Source of the DNA: Pigmentiphaga sp. H8
Lineage (GTDB): Bacteria > Pseudomonadota > Gammaproteobacteria > Burkholderiales > Burkholderiaceae_B
Direction of reading: 5' to 3'
Assembly: GCF_003854895.1 (NCBI RefSeq)
Contig: NZ_CP033966.1
Location: 2,976,001-3,040,000, forward strand
Length of the DNA stretch: 64,000 nucleotides
The translations under genes were made by a program, and so were the position numbers. The notes beneath the pieces are model-generated. The model saw nothing but the letters and a program-made list of their open reading frames with translations. It was not told the origin of the DNA and searched no databases. Positions 1 through 7,369 of the stretch are shown here, in pieces; the first letter of the stretch is position 1, and every line of letters starts with the position of its first letter.

Positions 1-358
1 CCAGGCCCTTGTCCAGGCCGAACAGGCGCGCCAGCACCACCACGGTCACGAGGCCCGTGACGGCCAGCACCGCCGCCATGGCGATTTCCTTCAGGGATTG
101 GCGTCCAAGGGACTTGAAGAACTGGGGGCCGCTCTCGAAACCGACCGCATAGATGAACAGCGCGAAGAGCACCGCCTTGACGCCGTTGTCGATGGAGACG
201 CCGAGCTGGCTGAACAGCACGGCCACCAGCAGCGACCCGGCCACGCCCCCGAGCTGGAACCTGCCGAACTGGAATCTGCCTATCCAGAAACCGATCGCCA
301 GCGAAAGAAACAGCAGGATCTCCGGCGACTGCCTGATGGCCTCGAGTACCCACGTCAT
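1..358 (-). CDS. AspT/YidE-family aspartate:alanine-type antiporter, N-terminal part (runs off window)
   Basis: The first 119 codons are visible, read leftward from the ATG at 358; the rest lies beyond the left edge. The fragment holds hydrophobic membrane segments at about residues 12-28, 37-55, 61-75 and 91-111. Between them is a FESGPQFF stretch that resembles the GxxxGPxFF region of the Asp-Al_Ex (AspT/YidE/YbjL) transporter family. Known AspT proteins exchange aspartate for alanine across the inner membrane, but family members differ in substrate, so the substrate here is not known. A GGCAGG sequence just before the ATG could serve as ribosome binding site. No neighbour explains its role. 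Confidence 0.75.
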   Translation of the reverse strand, partial: MTWVLEAIRQSPEILLFLSLAIGFWIGRFQFGRFQLGGVAGSLLVAVLFSQLGVSIDNGVKAVLFALFIYAVGFESGPQFFKSLGRQSLKEIAMAAVLAVTGLVTVVVLARLFGLDKGL

Positions 359-533
359 GACCTGCCCCCGTACGAATGCTTCGGTCCGTTACCCGCGGCA
401 TTCGTGACACCGGGGATCGGACAGGGAAACCAACCGGTAACGCGACAAGGCACTGCATCCAGCCCGGATACTCTATCCGAAGTCATCACAACGTGCTACC
501 TGTGCACGCTGCTTCATAGGAGGCGGGGCTTAC

Positions 534-1157
534 TCAGGCCCGCTTGCGCCGGCCCGCGGCACCCGGCCGCGAAAAGGCGGCGCGCAGGGCGTCGACCGTC
601 TTCCGGCAGGCGCAATCCGGCCCGTGGTCGTTGACCATGCCCACGGCCTGCATCAGCGAATACATCGTGGTCGGGCCCACGAAGCGCCAGCCGCGCCGCT
701 TGAGTTCCTTGGACAGGGCCCTGGATTCCGGCGACTCGGCGCGCGGCGGTCCCTCGTAGGCACCGGCGGGTTCGTAGCGCCACAGGAAGGCCGCGAGCGA
801 GCCTTCCTCGGCGCGCAGCTCGCGCGCCCGGGATGCGTTGTTGATCACCGCCTCGATCTTGCCCCGGTGCCGCACGATGCCCGTGTCGGCCAGCAGGCGT
901 TCGACGTCGCGGGCGCCGAAAGCGGCCACCTCGTCGATCTCGAAACCGGCGAAGGCCCGCCGGAAAGCCGGCCGCTTGCGCAGGATGGTGAGCCAGCTCA
1001 GGCCGGCCTGGAACCCCTCCAGGCTGATGCGCTCGAACAGCGCCGCCTCGCCGTCCAGGGGGCGCCCCCATTCCTCGTCGTGATAGGAGACATACAGGGC
1101 ATCATTGCCGGCCCACGCGCAGCGGCGCGGCGGTTCATCATGGTCGTTGGCTTGCAT
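534..1157 (-). CDS. tag: DNA-3-methyladenine glycosylase I
   Basis: A 207-residue protein that matches the Tag family over its full length. Tag removes 3-methyladenine from alkylated DNA as the first step of base excision repair in the cytoplasm. Visible hallmarks are CAWAGNDALYVSYHDEEWG near the N-terminus, LEGFQAGLSWLTILRKR (base-binding pocket), HRGKIEAVINNA, and the C-terminal GWRFVGPTTMYSLMQAVGMVNDH. The zinc ligands expected from E. coli Tag (Cys and His near the N-terminus, His and Cys in the VNDHxxxC region) are present. The reading frame stays open far upstream, but family homology begins right after the ATG at 1157, so the longer 595-codon frame is not the gene. It is divergent from the thioredoxin-like gene. 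Confidence 0.93.
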   Translation of the reverse strand: MQANDHDEPPRRCAWAGNDALYVSYHDEEWGRPLDGEAALFERISLEGFQAGLSWLTILRKRPAFRRAFAGFEIDEVAAFGARDVERLLADTGIVRHRGKIEAVINNASRARELRAEEGSLAAFLWRYEPAGAYEGPPRAESPESRALSKELKRRGWRFVGPTTMYSLMQAVGMVNDHGPDCACRKTVDALRAAFSRPGAAGRRKRA

Positions 1158-1241
1158 GGACACGGGCCCGAAAAGAGAAATCCGATATATTCTCGCGCAT
1201 GAACACAGCGCGGCGCCCACCGGCCGCCGCTTTTTTTCGCC

Positions 1242-1577
1242 ATGGAACAGATCGACATCGACGACGGCACGGCCGACCGCTTCCTGCTGGACGCACCCGG
1301 CACCTCGCTGCTGGTCTTCACCAGCGACACCTGCCCCAACTGCCGGCTGGCGCGCGCCCAGCTTCCCGACATGAGCCTGCCGGTGGCCCGCATCTGCTGG
1401 ATCGACGCGGGCCGCAACCGGGGGCTGGTCGAACGCTACGAGGTGTTCCACCTGCCCTCGATGTTCGTGGTCAAGAACGGGGTCTACTACGGCGCGGTGC
1501 AGGCGACCCTGGCCGATTGGGACATCCGCCGCCAGGTCTCGCTGGCGCTGGACAGCTACCCGGCCGAACTGCCCTAG
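1242..1577 (+). CDS. thioredoxin-like protein (CPNC active site)
   Basis: A 111-residue single-domain thioredoxin fold protein. The CxxC motif is CPNC at residues 31-34, after the beta strand LLVFTSDT. A VFHLPSMFVVKNG segment supplies the cis-proline loop and the following strand. There is no signal peptide, so it should act in the cytoplasm as a disulfide or thiol exchange protein. It lacks the canonical WCGPC, so it may be a specialised thioredoxin rather than the main TrxA. It is divergent from tag and its stop lies 11 bp from the end of the convergent glucokinase gene. The partner substrate cannot be told from sequence. Confidence 0.8.
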   Translation: MEQIDIDDGTADRFLLDAPGTSLLVFTSDTCPNCRLARAQLPDMSLPVARICWIDAGRNRGLVERYEVFHLPSMFVVKNGVYYGAVQATLADWDIRRQVSLALDSYPAELP

Positions 1578-1588
1578 CCCGGCGCCTC

Positions 1589-2317
1589 TCAGGCGTGGGC
1601 CGGGTCCCAGCTTCTCCACAGCGCCGCCCCGCCGGTCAGCCCGGCATCGTTCGAGCCCACACGGACATGGGGCGGCAGGCAGGCCGCATCCACTTCGCGC
1701 GCATTGCCTCCGCCCAGGTGGATGCGATCCGGCTTGAGCAGGATGTCGACCAGCGCCAGCGCGCGCGCCAGGCGCCGGTTCCAGCGCTCCTTGCCCTCGG
1801 CCCGCAGCGCCGCGTCGCCCAGGCATTCCTCGTAGGTCTTGCCGTCCTCCATGGGATGGTGCGCAAGCTCCAGGTGCGGCATCAACCCGCCGTCGCGGAA
1901 CAGCGCCGTGCCCACGCCGGTGCCCAGCGTCATGACGAACTCCAGGCCGTCGCCCTGCTCGAGGCCGTAGCCCTGCATGTCGGCATCGTTCACCATCCGC
2001 GCCGGACGGCCCAGCCGGTCGCCCAGTACCTGCGCCAACGGAAAGCCCACCCAGGCCGGCGAATCGAGATTGACGGCGGTCAGCACGCGCTGCCGCCTGA
2101 CGACTCCGGGAAAACCGATGGAGATCCGGTCGTAGCCGCCTAGCGGAGCAGCCAGCCGCGCCACCTCGTCCACCAGCCGGTCCGGCGGACACGGCCGGGG
2201 CGTGGGCACCCGCAGGTGCTGGCCCAGCAGCCGGCCCGCATCGTCGATGACGGCGGCTTTCAGCCCCGTACCGCCGATGTCGACGGCCAGGATGCCCGGC
2301 GCGGGCGCGGCTTTCAT
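1589..2317 (-). CDS. ppgK: ROK-family polyphosphate/ATP glucokinase
   Basis: A 242-residue protein that begins with the ROK phosphate-binding loop (ILAVDIGGTGLKAAVID). It carries ISIGFPGVV, a NDAD motif and VMTLGTGVGTALF, the ATP/polyphosphate-site pattern. LELAHHPMEDGKTYEECLG resembles strictly polyphosphate-type glucokinases, which phosphorylate glucose in the cytoplasm using polyphosphate or ATP. The choice of phosphoryl donor is inferred. The start ATG overlaps the stop of the upstream transglycosylase gene (ATGA at 2314-2317), so translation is probably coupled in a three-gene run. The gene symbol is tentative. Confidence 0.8.
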   Translation of the reverse strand: MKAAPAPGILAVDIGGTGLKAAVIDDAGRLLGQHLRVPTPRPCPPDRLVDEVARLAAPLGGYDRISIGFPGVVRRQRVLTAVNLDSPAWVGFPLAQVLGDRLGRPARMVNDADMQGYGLEQGDGLEFVMTLGTGVGTALFRDGGLMPHLELAHHPMEDGKTYEECLGDAALRAEGKERWNRRLARALALVDILLKPDRIHLGGGNAREVDAACLPPHVRVGSNDAGLTGGAALWRSWDPAHA

Positions 2318-3642
2318 GCACCGCCCCGCTGCTCCGGCCGCGGCCCGGTACGCGGCAACGGATCCCGCCGCAGCGTCTGCAGGATGCGCTGGCCCACCCG
2401 ACCGTCGACGGTCAGGCCCGCCCGCAACTGCTCGGCGGCCACGGCGTCGCGCGTGCGGCTGCCCGGGATGCCGTCCGGCGTGCCGATGTCGTGGCCCCTT
2501 GCCAGCAGCAAGACCTGCAATTCGCGGATCTCGGCGCGCGACAGGCCCGGGTCGTCGGTCGGCCAGGGCGTGGCGATGGGCGGCTCGCCGCGCAGCCGGT
2601 CGATCAGCAGACTGACCGCCAGCGCGTATTTGTGCGAACCGTTGTAGCTCAGGATGGCGTCGAAGTTGCGCGTGGCCAGGAAGATCGGACCGCCCGCGCC
2701 GGTCGGCGCGAACAGATAGGCCGGCGACTGCGGGGCCGGCTCGCCGCCGCGCAGTTGGTCCGGCCGGCCGCCGTCCACGCGGGTCACGCCGCGGGCCGTC
2801 CATTCGGCCAGCGTGCGGCGCTCCGAGCCCGCGAACTCCTGGTCGGCGGGTACGCCCGCCGCCACGCCCGCGGGCAGCTTGACCTCGATGACCGGCAGCA
2901 GGCCCCGCGTCCATTGCGCGCGCCGCTTGCGCAAATGGCTGGCCGTGGACGCCAGCGCGTCGGGCAGCGATCCATACAGGTCTATCCTGCCGTCCCCATC
3001 GCCGTCGGCCGCGAGTTCATAGTACGAAGTCGGAATGAACTGGGTCATGCCGAAGGCGCCGCTCCACGATCCCACGAAGCTGTCCGGCTGCACGAGCCCG
3101 TCGCGCAGCATCCGTATCGAGGCATAGACGTTCTTGGTCCACAGCGGCTTATTCTCGGTGCACGCGCGGGTCAGCCACGCATCCAGCACCCGGGTCTTGC
3201 CCAGCACCCGGCCGAAGTTGGTCTCGATGCCGAAGATGGCCACCATCACCTCCCCGTCCACCTCGTAGCGCGCGGCAATCTGCGACAGCGGCGCGGCTTC
3301 GGCCTCCATCAGCTTGCGCCCATCGGCCACCCGTTCCTCGTCCACGGTCTTGGCCAGATAGTCCCACCAGGTTTCCTTGCCCTCGGGCTGGGCGCGGGCC
3401 GAGGCTACCGTGGAAGCCAGCAGCGTCGCGCCCTGCGTGTAGGTATCGAAATCGGCCACCTGGATGCCGTTGGCGGGAGCCGCCGGCCGCAGCCTGGCCA
3501 GGCAGGCGCCGGTGTCGAGTTGGGCATGGGCCTGGGCGGCGGCCAGCATCGCCAGGCTTGCGGCCAGCAGCCTGGTCCGGGAAAGAACCTGCGTGGAAAT
3601 GGCGGTCTCCTTGGTCGAATCGCGGATAGGGATAGCGGTCAT
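2314..3642 (-). CDS. lytic murein transglycosylase, MltB family with C-terminal peptidoglycan-binding domain
   Basis: A 442-residue exported protein. A signal peptide ends near AAAQAHAQ (about residue 41). The SLT_2 (MltB-type) catalytic domain follows, with the catalytic glutamate in VAIFGIETNFGRV, then SGAFGMTQFIPTSY and the substrate-cleft segment ILSYNGSHKYALAV. The last 70 residues form a peptidoglycan-binding domain type 1 (LSRAEIRELQVLLLARGHDIG, then DGIPGSRT). The enzyme cleaves glycan strands to 1,6-anhydromuramyl products in the periplasm during wall turnover. There is no lipobox, unlike E. coli MltB itself. The start overlaps the upstream amidotransferase stop by ATGA (3639-3642), and its own stop overlaps the glucokinase start. 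Confidence 0.9.
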   Translation of the reverse strand: MTAIPIRDSTKETAISTQVLSRTRLLAASLAMLAAAQAHAQLDTGACLARLRPAAPANGIQVADFDTYTQGATLLASTVASARAQPEGKETWWDYLAKTVDEERVADGRKLMEAEAAPLSQIAARYEVDGEVMVAIFGIETNFGRVLGKTRVLDAWLTRACTENKPLWTKNVYASIRMLRDGLVQPDSFVGSWSGAFGMTQFIPTSYYELAADGDGDGRIDLYGSLPDALASTASHLRKRRAQWTRGLLPVIEVKLPAGVAAGVPADQEFAGSERRTLAEWTARGVTRVDGGRPDQLRGGEPAPQSPAYLFAPTGAGGPIFLATRNFDAILSYNGSHKYALAVSLLIDRLRGEPPIATPWPTDDPGLSRAEIRELQVLLLARGHDIGTPDGIPGSRTRDAVAAEQLRAGLTVDGRVGQRILQTLRRDPLPRTGPRPEQRGGA

Positions 3643-4388
3643 CCGGCATCCGCGGATGCCGGGGCCAGGCGCTCGAAGAAGCGCCGCATGATGGCATGGG
3701 ACACGGGCGTCTCGGCCACGCCCGCGCGCAGCGCCGGCACGTCCAGTCCTTCGTCGGCCAGCCCGGCCTGCATCACGTCGAAATACGCCCGCATGACGGG
3801 CACGGTGAATTCGGGGTGGAACTGCACCGAGACCGCGTTCGGGCCATAGCGCAGCATCTGGTGGCTGTCCTTGCCGTTGCGGGCCAGTACGGCCGCGCCG
3901 GCGGGCGGCTCGGCCACGGTCTGTTCGTGGATGAAGTGGGCGGCGAAGAGGGACGGCATGCCGTCCAGCAGCGCGTCGCCAGCGGCCTCGGCCGTCAGCT
4001 CGACCTGCTGGGTGCCGATCTCCCGGCCTCCGTCCAGGTAGTCCACCCGTCCGCCCAGCGCATGGCTCATCAACTGGTGGCCATAGCAGATGCCGAACAC
4101 GGGCAGCGACACGTCCATGGCATCGCGCACCCAGCCCGCACAGGCCTCGCTCCACGGCGCATGGTCGGTCACGTTGGCGCGCGAGCCGGTGATCAGCGCC
4201 GCGGCGTAGCGTGACGGCGCCTCCGGCGTCTCGCCCTTGTAGGCGGCCACGCGGGCCAGGCGCGCGGGGTTCAGGCCGGCCACCTCGCCCACCATGCGAT
4301 CGAAGCCGCCGTAGGCCGCGCCGACCGCCTGCGGCGGACCGCCGGTCTGAAGGATGAGGATGGGAAGCATCTGGGGCACCTCTGCCAT
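3639..4388 (-). CDS. class I glutamine amidotransferase (GMP synthase-like, stand-alone)
   Basis: A stand-alone GATase1 domain of 249 residues. The nucleophile is Cys101 in VFGICYGHQLM, and the rest of the triad is His191 and Glu193 in VQFHPEF. Such proteins hydrolyse glutamine and pass ammonia to a synthetase, or act on gamma-glutamyl compounds. No synthetase lies next to it, so the acceptor is unknown. Two ATGs are possible, at 4394 and 4388. I prefer 4388 because GGAAGG sits six bases before it, while it abuts the other. It is the first gene of a coupled set with the transglycosylase and glucokinase. Confidence 0.85.
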   Translation of the reverse strand: MAEVPQMLPILILQTGGPPQAVGAAYGGFDRMVGEVAGLNPARLARVAAYKGETPEAPSRYAAALITGSRANVTDHAPWSEACAGWVRDAMDVSLPVFGICYGHQLMSHALGGRVDYLDGGREIGTQQVELTAEAAGDALLDGMPSLFAAHFIHEQTVAEPPAGAAVLARNGKDSHQMLRYGPNAVSVQFHPEFTVPVMRAYFDVMQAGLADEGLDVPALRAGVAETPVSHAIMRRFFERLAPASADAG

Positions 4389-4431
4389 GGACATCCTTCC
4401 ATGACACCTTATTTCCCGCGCCGCGGCAACC

Positions 4432-4743
4432 TCAGGCGGGCGTGCCGGCTTCGCCGATCAGTCCGCCCAGCAGCAGCACCGCCAGCAGGAACCAGAAGAT
4501 GGCGCCCAGCACCGAGCGGTTCATCAGCGAACGTATGCCGGCGTAGAGCAGCAGCAGCCCCAGGACCAGCAGCGCGAAATTGAACAGGGTCGGGCTCATG
4601 CCCAGCGCCTCGGCCAGGCCCGAGGAAAACGCGCCGACGGCTTCGCCGAAACCGCCGAACACCGTCTTCAGCGCGGCGACGATGGTGCGGATGGCTTCGC
4701 CCAGCATGGCCCCCAGCCATTCGAAAGTGGATTCGCTTTTCAT
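4432..4743 (-). CDS. small membrane protein of unknown function
   Basis: A 103-residue protein I do not recognise. The first half is a soluble or amphipathic stretch (MKSESTFEWLGAMLGEAI, then AALKTVFGGFGEAVGAFSSG). The second half has two hydrophobic segments, at about residues 53-70 and 78-96, separated by IRSLMNRSV. The frame is open further upstream, but the composition becomes less protein-like there, so the ATG at 4743 is chosen. Codon use with strong GC3 supports real coding. No function is proposed. Confidence 0.6.
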   Translation of the reverse strand: MKSESTFEWLGAMLGEAIRTIVAALKTVFGGFGEAVGAFSSGLAEALGMSPTLFNFALLVLGLLLLYAGIRSLMNRSVLGAIFWFLLAVLLLGGLIGEAGTPA

Positions 4744-4946
4744 GTGCGGCGACGTGATTGGAACGCGGCCATTATGGCGCATGCGCCGCAACGCCATGAT
4801 GGCCGACATCGTTGGAAACATCGCGCCGGCGCCGGTTGCAAAACCTTACAACCCATGCCGGCGGCGGACATATGGCGACGCGCCGAAAGCCACCATACTG
4901 GCCGGTGATCCTCTCCCTGGAATACCGACCCACTCAAGGAGGCATC

Positions 4947-5321
4947 ATGGTTCGAGCTTTCGTCCACGCCACTTGCGCCGCCGCCGTCCTCGCGGCGGGC
5001 TGCTCATCGCTGATGGTGAGCGAACCCGCGAAGATCAGCGACGGCGCGATGGTGGCCCCCAACGGCATGAGCCTGTACACCTTCGATCGCGATCCCGTGG
5101 GCCAGAGCGCCTGCAACGGCGTCTGCGCGCAGAACTGGCCGCCCTTGACCGCCCCCTCGGGCGCCACCCGCACCGGGGACTGGATGGTCATCACCCGCCA
5201 GGACGGCGTCCGGCAGTGGGCCTACCGCGGCAAGCCGCTGTATTTCTGGACCAAGGACCGGACGCCCGGCGACCGCACCGGCGACGGGGTCAACGGCATC
5301 TGGCACCTGGCCCGGCCCTGA
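4947..5321 (+). CDS. COG4315-type secreted lipoprotein
   Basis: A 124-residue lipoprotein with lipobox LAAGC (Cys19). The mature part has two related repeats of the COG4315/DUF-type 'secreted repeat' family: MSLYTFDRDPVGQSACNGVCAQNWPPL and a second half with VRQWAYRGKPLYFWTKDRTPGDRTGDG. The two cysteines in CNGVC are typical of the family. A good ribosome binding site, AAGGAGG, lies seven bases before the ATG. Family function is not established; members are found in the cell envelope of many bacteria, some close to redox proteins. Confidence 0.82.
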   Translation: MVRAFVHATCAAAVLAAGCSSLMVSEPAKISDGAMVAPNGMSLYTFDRDPVGQSACNGVCAQNWPPLTAPSGATRTGDWMVITRQDGVRQWAYRGKPLYFWTKDRTPGDRTGDGVNGIWHLARP

Positions 5322-5331
5322 GGGGCCGGCT

Positions 5332-6411
5332 TCAGGCCGCAGGCGCCCCGCCCGCCGGCCCCGTGTCGGCGCGGACGGGCAGGTGCTCGGCCTGGTCGCT
5401 CGGGATGGGGGCATAGTCCGGGCCGAACGACACCTCGCCCAGCTTCCATCCCGCCGGCCGCCGCACGGCTCCCCAGAAGCGCCGGGCGGCCTGCCACTGC
5501 TGACCGACCAGGCCATGGTCGTTGTCGGCGTCGACCATGGGATCGCTGACGCCCGTCGGGCGGATCTTCTCGCCATACAGGGCCGTGCCGAACAGCATGT
5601 CCCAGAAGGGCAGGACCTGCCCGAAGTTGCAGTTGTGCAGCGAGGGACGCTCGGGGTCCCGCACCATGTGGTGCAGGCGATGGAACTTGGGGTCGACCAG
5701 CACGCGTTCGCCGATGCGGCCGAAGCCGAAGCGCACGTTGGTGTGCGACAGGTTCTGCACCAGTTCGCTCAATAGACCCAACAGCGCGAACTCGGAAGGC
5801 TCCACGCCCATCGCCAGGCCGACGGTGGCCAGGATGAAGGATTGCAGCACGCCGTCGATGTAGCTGCCGCGGTCGTTGGTCCAGCAGCTCATCTGGCGCT
5901 GGCTGTGGTGCATGCTGTGCAGCGCCCACCACCACGGGATGGCGTGCTGGGCGCGGTGCATCCAGTAGTAGACGCAGTCGTAGACCAGGTAATAGACCAG
6001 GAACAGCAGATAGGGATGGTCCTCGAACCAGGGCACCCAGTGCTTGAGCCCGGAAGACACTGCGGACCCGGCGTCGGCCTCGCCCCCCAGCCCGCCCAGC
6101 ATGTTGGCGAACGGCGTCAGGATCAGGTAGCTGAACAGCGGGAACAGGCCCAGCAGCATCAGCAGCGTGTACAGCCGGTCGATGCGCGTGAGCCCTCGTT
6201 CCTCCCAGCGCTCGGCCGGCGCGAGGGTTTCCAGCGGACGGAAGATGAAACCGATGATGAAGAGCTGCAACAGCGCGATCAACAGCGCCTCGGAGATCTC
6301 CAGCGGATTGCCCGCGCTATCGGCGATGTGCAGGAAGACGACGGCCGGTTCGACGAGATGAGTGCTGACCCAGGCGATCAACTGGGTCCAGAGCGATGCC
6401 AGGAGGGACAT
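5332..6411 (-). CDS. sterol desaturase / fatty acid hydroxylase superfamily membrane protein
   Basis: A 359-residue membrane protein. The histidine boxes that bind the diiron centre are visible: HRAQH after YYWM, then HSMHHS, and later HRLHH in KFHRLHHMVRD. Four or more hydrophobic segments precede and surround these boxes. Family members hydroxylate or desaturate lipids using O2 in the inner membrane. The substrate is not deducible; bacterial homologues can act on fatty acids, hopanoids or carotenoids. The gene is divergent from the truncated haemoglobin gene and shares a 119-bp spacer with it that contains an NsrR-like site. Confidence 0.85.
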   Translation of the reverse strand: MSLLASLWTQLIAWVSTHLVEPAVVFLHIADSAGNPLEISEALLIALLQLFIIGFIFRPLETLAPAERWEERGLTRIDRLYTLLMLLGLFPLFSYLILTPFANMLGGLGGEADAGSAVSSGLKHWVPWFEDHPYLLFLVYYLVYDCVYYWMHRAQHAIPWWWALHSMHHSQRQMSCWTNDRGSYIDGVLQSFILATVGLAMGVEPSEFALLGLLSELVQNLSHTNVRFGFGRIGERVLVDPKFHRLHHMVRDPERPSLHNCNFGQVLPFWDMLFGTALYGEKIRPTGVSDPMVDADNDHGLVGQQWQAARRFWGAVRRPAGWKLGEVSFGPDYAPIPSDQAEHLPVRADTGPAGGAPAA

Positions 6412-6492
6412 GGAAATCGGTATGGGGTTCGAGGCTGCGCATACTGTAGCACCGGGCTGGCCGGGACTGGCCCGGCCTCGGGGGCGTCTGAT

Positions 6493-6515
6493 AAGATGTA
6501 TTCAATATATATGTT
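6493..6515. promoter_or_regulatory. putative NsrR operator
   Basis: An imperfect 11-1-11 inverted repeat. The left half AAGATGTATTC fits the NsrR half-site pattern beginning AAGATG at ten of eleven positions, counting Y at position 7. The right half fits at eight. It lies 16 bp before the truncated haemoglobin ATG. The NsrR-like regulator is encoded immediately after that gene, which makes autoregulation by nitric oxide plausible. The assignment is inferred. Confidence 0.5.
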
Positions 6516-6530
6516 TATCGGCGGCCCCCC

Positions 6531-6935
6531 ATGCTCGACCTCAATCTATGCACCGACGAGGAAATCGCGCGCCTCGTCTCGGCCTTCTACGCGCGGGTGC
6601 GGCGGGACGACAAGCTGGGCCCCATCTTCGAAGCCCATGTGGACGACTGGGACAGCCATCTGTCCAAGCTCACCGATTTCTGGTCTTCCATCCTGCGCGG
6701 CACGCGGCGCTACGGCGGTACGCCCATGACGCGGCATGCCGCCCTGCCCGGCCTGGACGAGACCTTGTTCGCGCGCTGGCTGGAGCTGTTCGACCTGACA
6801 GCCGGGGAACAGGAAAACCAGGCCATGGCCGCGCGTGCGCGGGTCATGGCCCGCCGCATCGCGCAAAGCCTGTGGCTGGGCTACCAGATGCAGCGCCATC
6901 CCGACCGCCTGGCGCGCGAGCTGCCATGCGCCTGA
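6531..6935 (+). CDS. group III truncated haemoglobin
   Basis: A 134-residue globin of the trHb3 class. Features seen are the N-terminal helix with FYARVRRDDKLGPIF, the WDSHLSKLTDFWSSIL segment, and the histidine in TRHAALPGLDETLFARWLELF that would ligate haem. The W of LWLGYQ near the C-terminus also fits group III. These proteins bind O2 or NO, and some are linked to NO or microaerobic stress. No strong Shine-Dalgarno sequence precedes the ATG. The C-terminus overlaps the start of the next gene by 10 bp, so it is co-transcribed with the NsrR-like regulator. Confidence 0.88.
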   Translation: MLDLNLCTDEEIARLVSAFYARVRRDDKLGPIFEAHVDDWDSHLSKLTDFWSSILRGTRRYGGTPMTRHAALPGLDETLFARWLELFDLTAGEQENQAMAARARVMARRIAQSLWLGYQMQRHPDRLARELPCA

Positions 6936-7369
6936 CGGTCCAGAGCGACTACGCGCTGCGGCTGCTGATGCATGTGGGCGCGCATGCCGACAGGCTGTGC
7001 ACGATCGCCGAGATCGCGCAGGCCCACGGCATTTCCGCGGCCCACCTGATGAAGGTCACGCACCGCCTGGGGCAGCTGGGCTACCTCGAGACGGTGCGCG
7101 GCAAGGGCGGCGGCATGCGGCTGGCCCGCCCGCCCGAGCGCATAGGGCTGGGCGACGTGCTGCGCGACCTGGAACCGGACTTCCATCTGGTCGAATGCCA
7201 CGGCACCGGCAGCACCTGCGTGCTGACCGGCCACTGCCGGCTGACGGGCATCCTGGATGCCGCCCTGCAGCGCTTCCTGCACCATCTGGACCACTACACG
7301 CTGGCCGATCTCCTGCCGGTGGGCGAACTCCCCCTTCTTCCTTCGTTTCCGATCAAGGCCGCCTCATGA
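6926..7369 (+). CDS. nsrR: Rrf2-family nitric oxide-sensing repressor, NsrR-like
   Basis: A 147-residue Rrf2 protein: the N-terminal winged helix begins MRLTVQSDYALRLLMHVG and the recognition helix region is ISAAHLMKVTHRLGQLGYLETVRGKGGG. Three cysteines in the spacing C-x6-C-x5-C (ECHGTGSTCVLTGHC) match the place where NsrR binds a [2Fe-2S] or [4Fe-4S] cluster. NO damage to the cluster relieves repression of NO-defence genes. Downstream of a globin and upstream of a nitronate monooxygenase, the role fits well. Its stop overlaps the next start (ATGA at 7366-7369). Confidence 0.85.
   Translation: MRLTVQSDYALRLLMHVGAHADRLCTIAEIAQAHGISAAHLMKVTHRLGQLGYLETVRGKGGGMRLARPPERIGLGDVLRDLEPDFHLVECHGTGSTCVLTGHCRLTGILDAALQRFLHHLDHYTLADLLPVGELPLLPSFPIKAAS

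Noticed and set aside
534..2321. A 595-codon frame on the minus strand ending in tag
   Set aside because: Only the last 207 codons match Tag; the earlier part is antisense to the thioredoxin and overlaps the glucokinase gene in the wrong frame. High GC leaves many long open frames.
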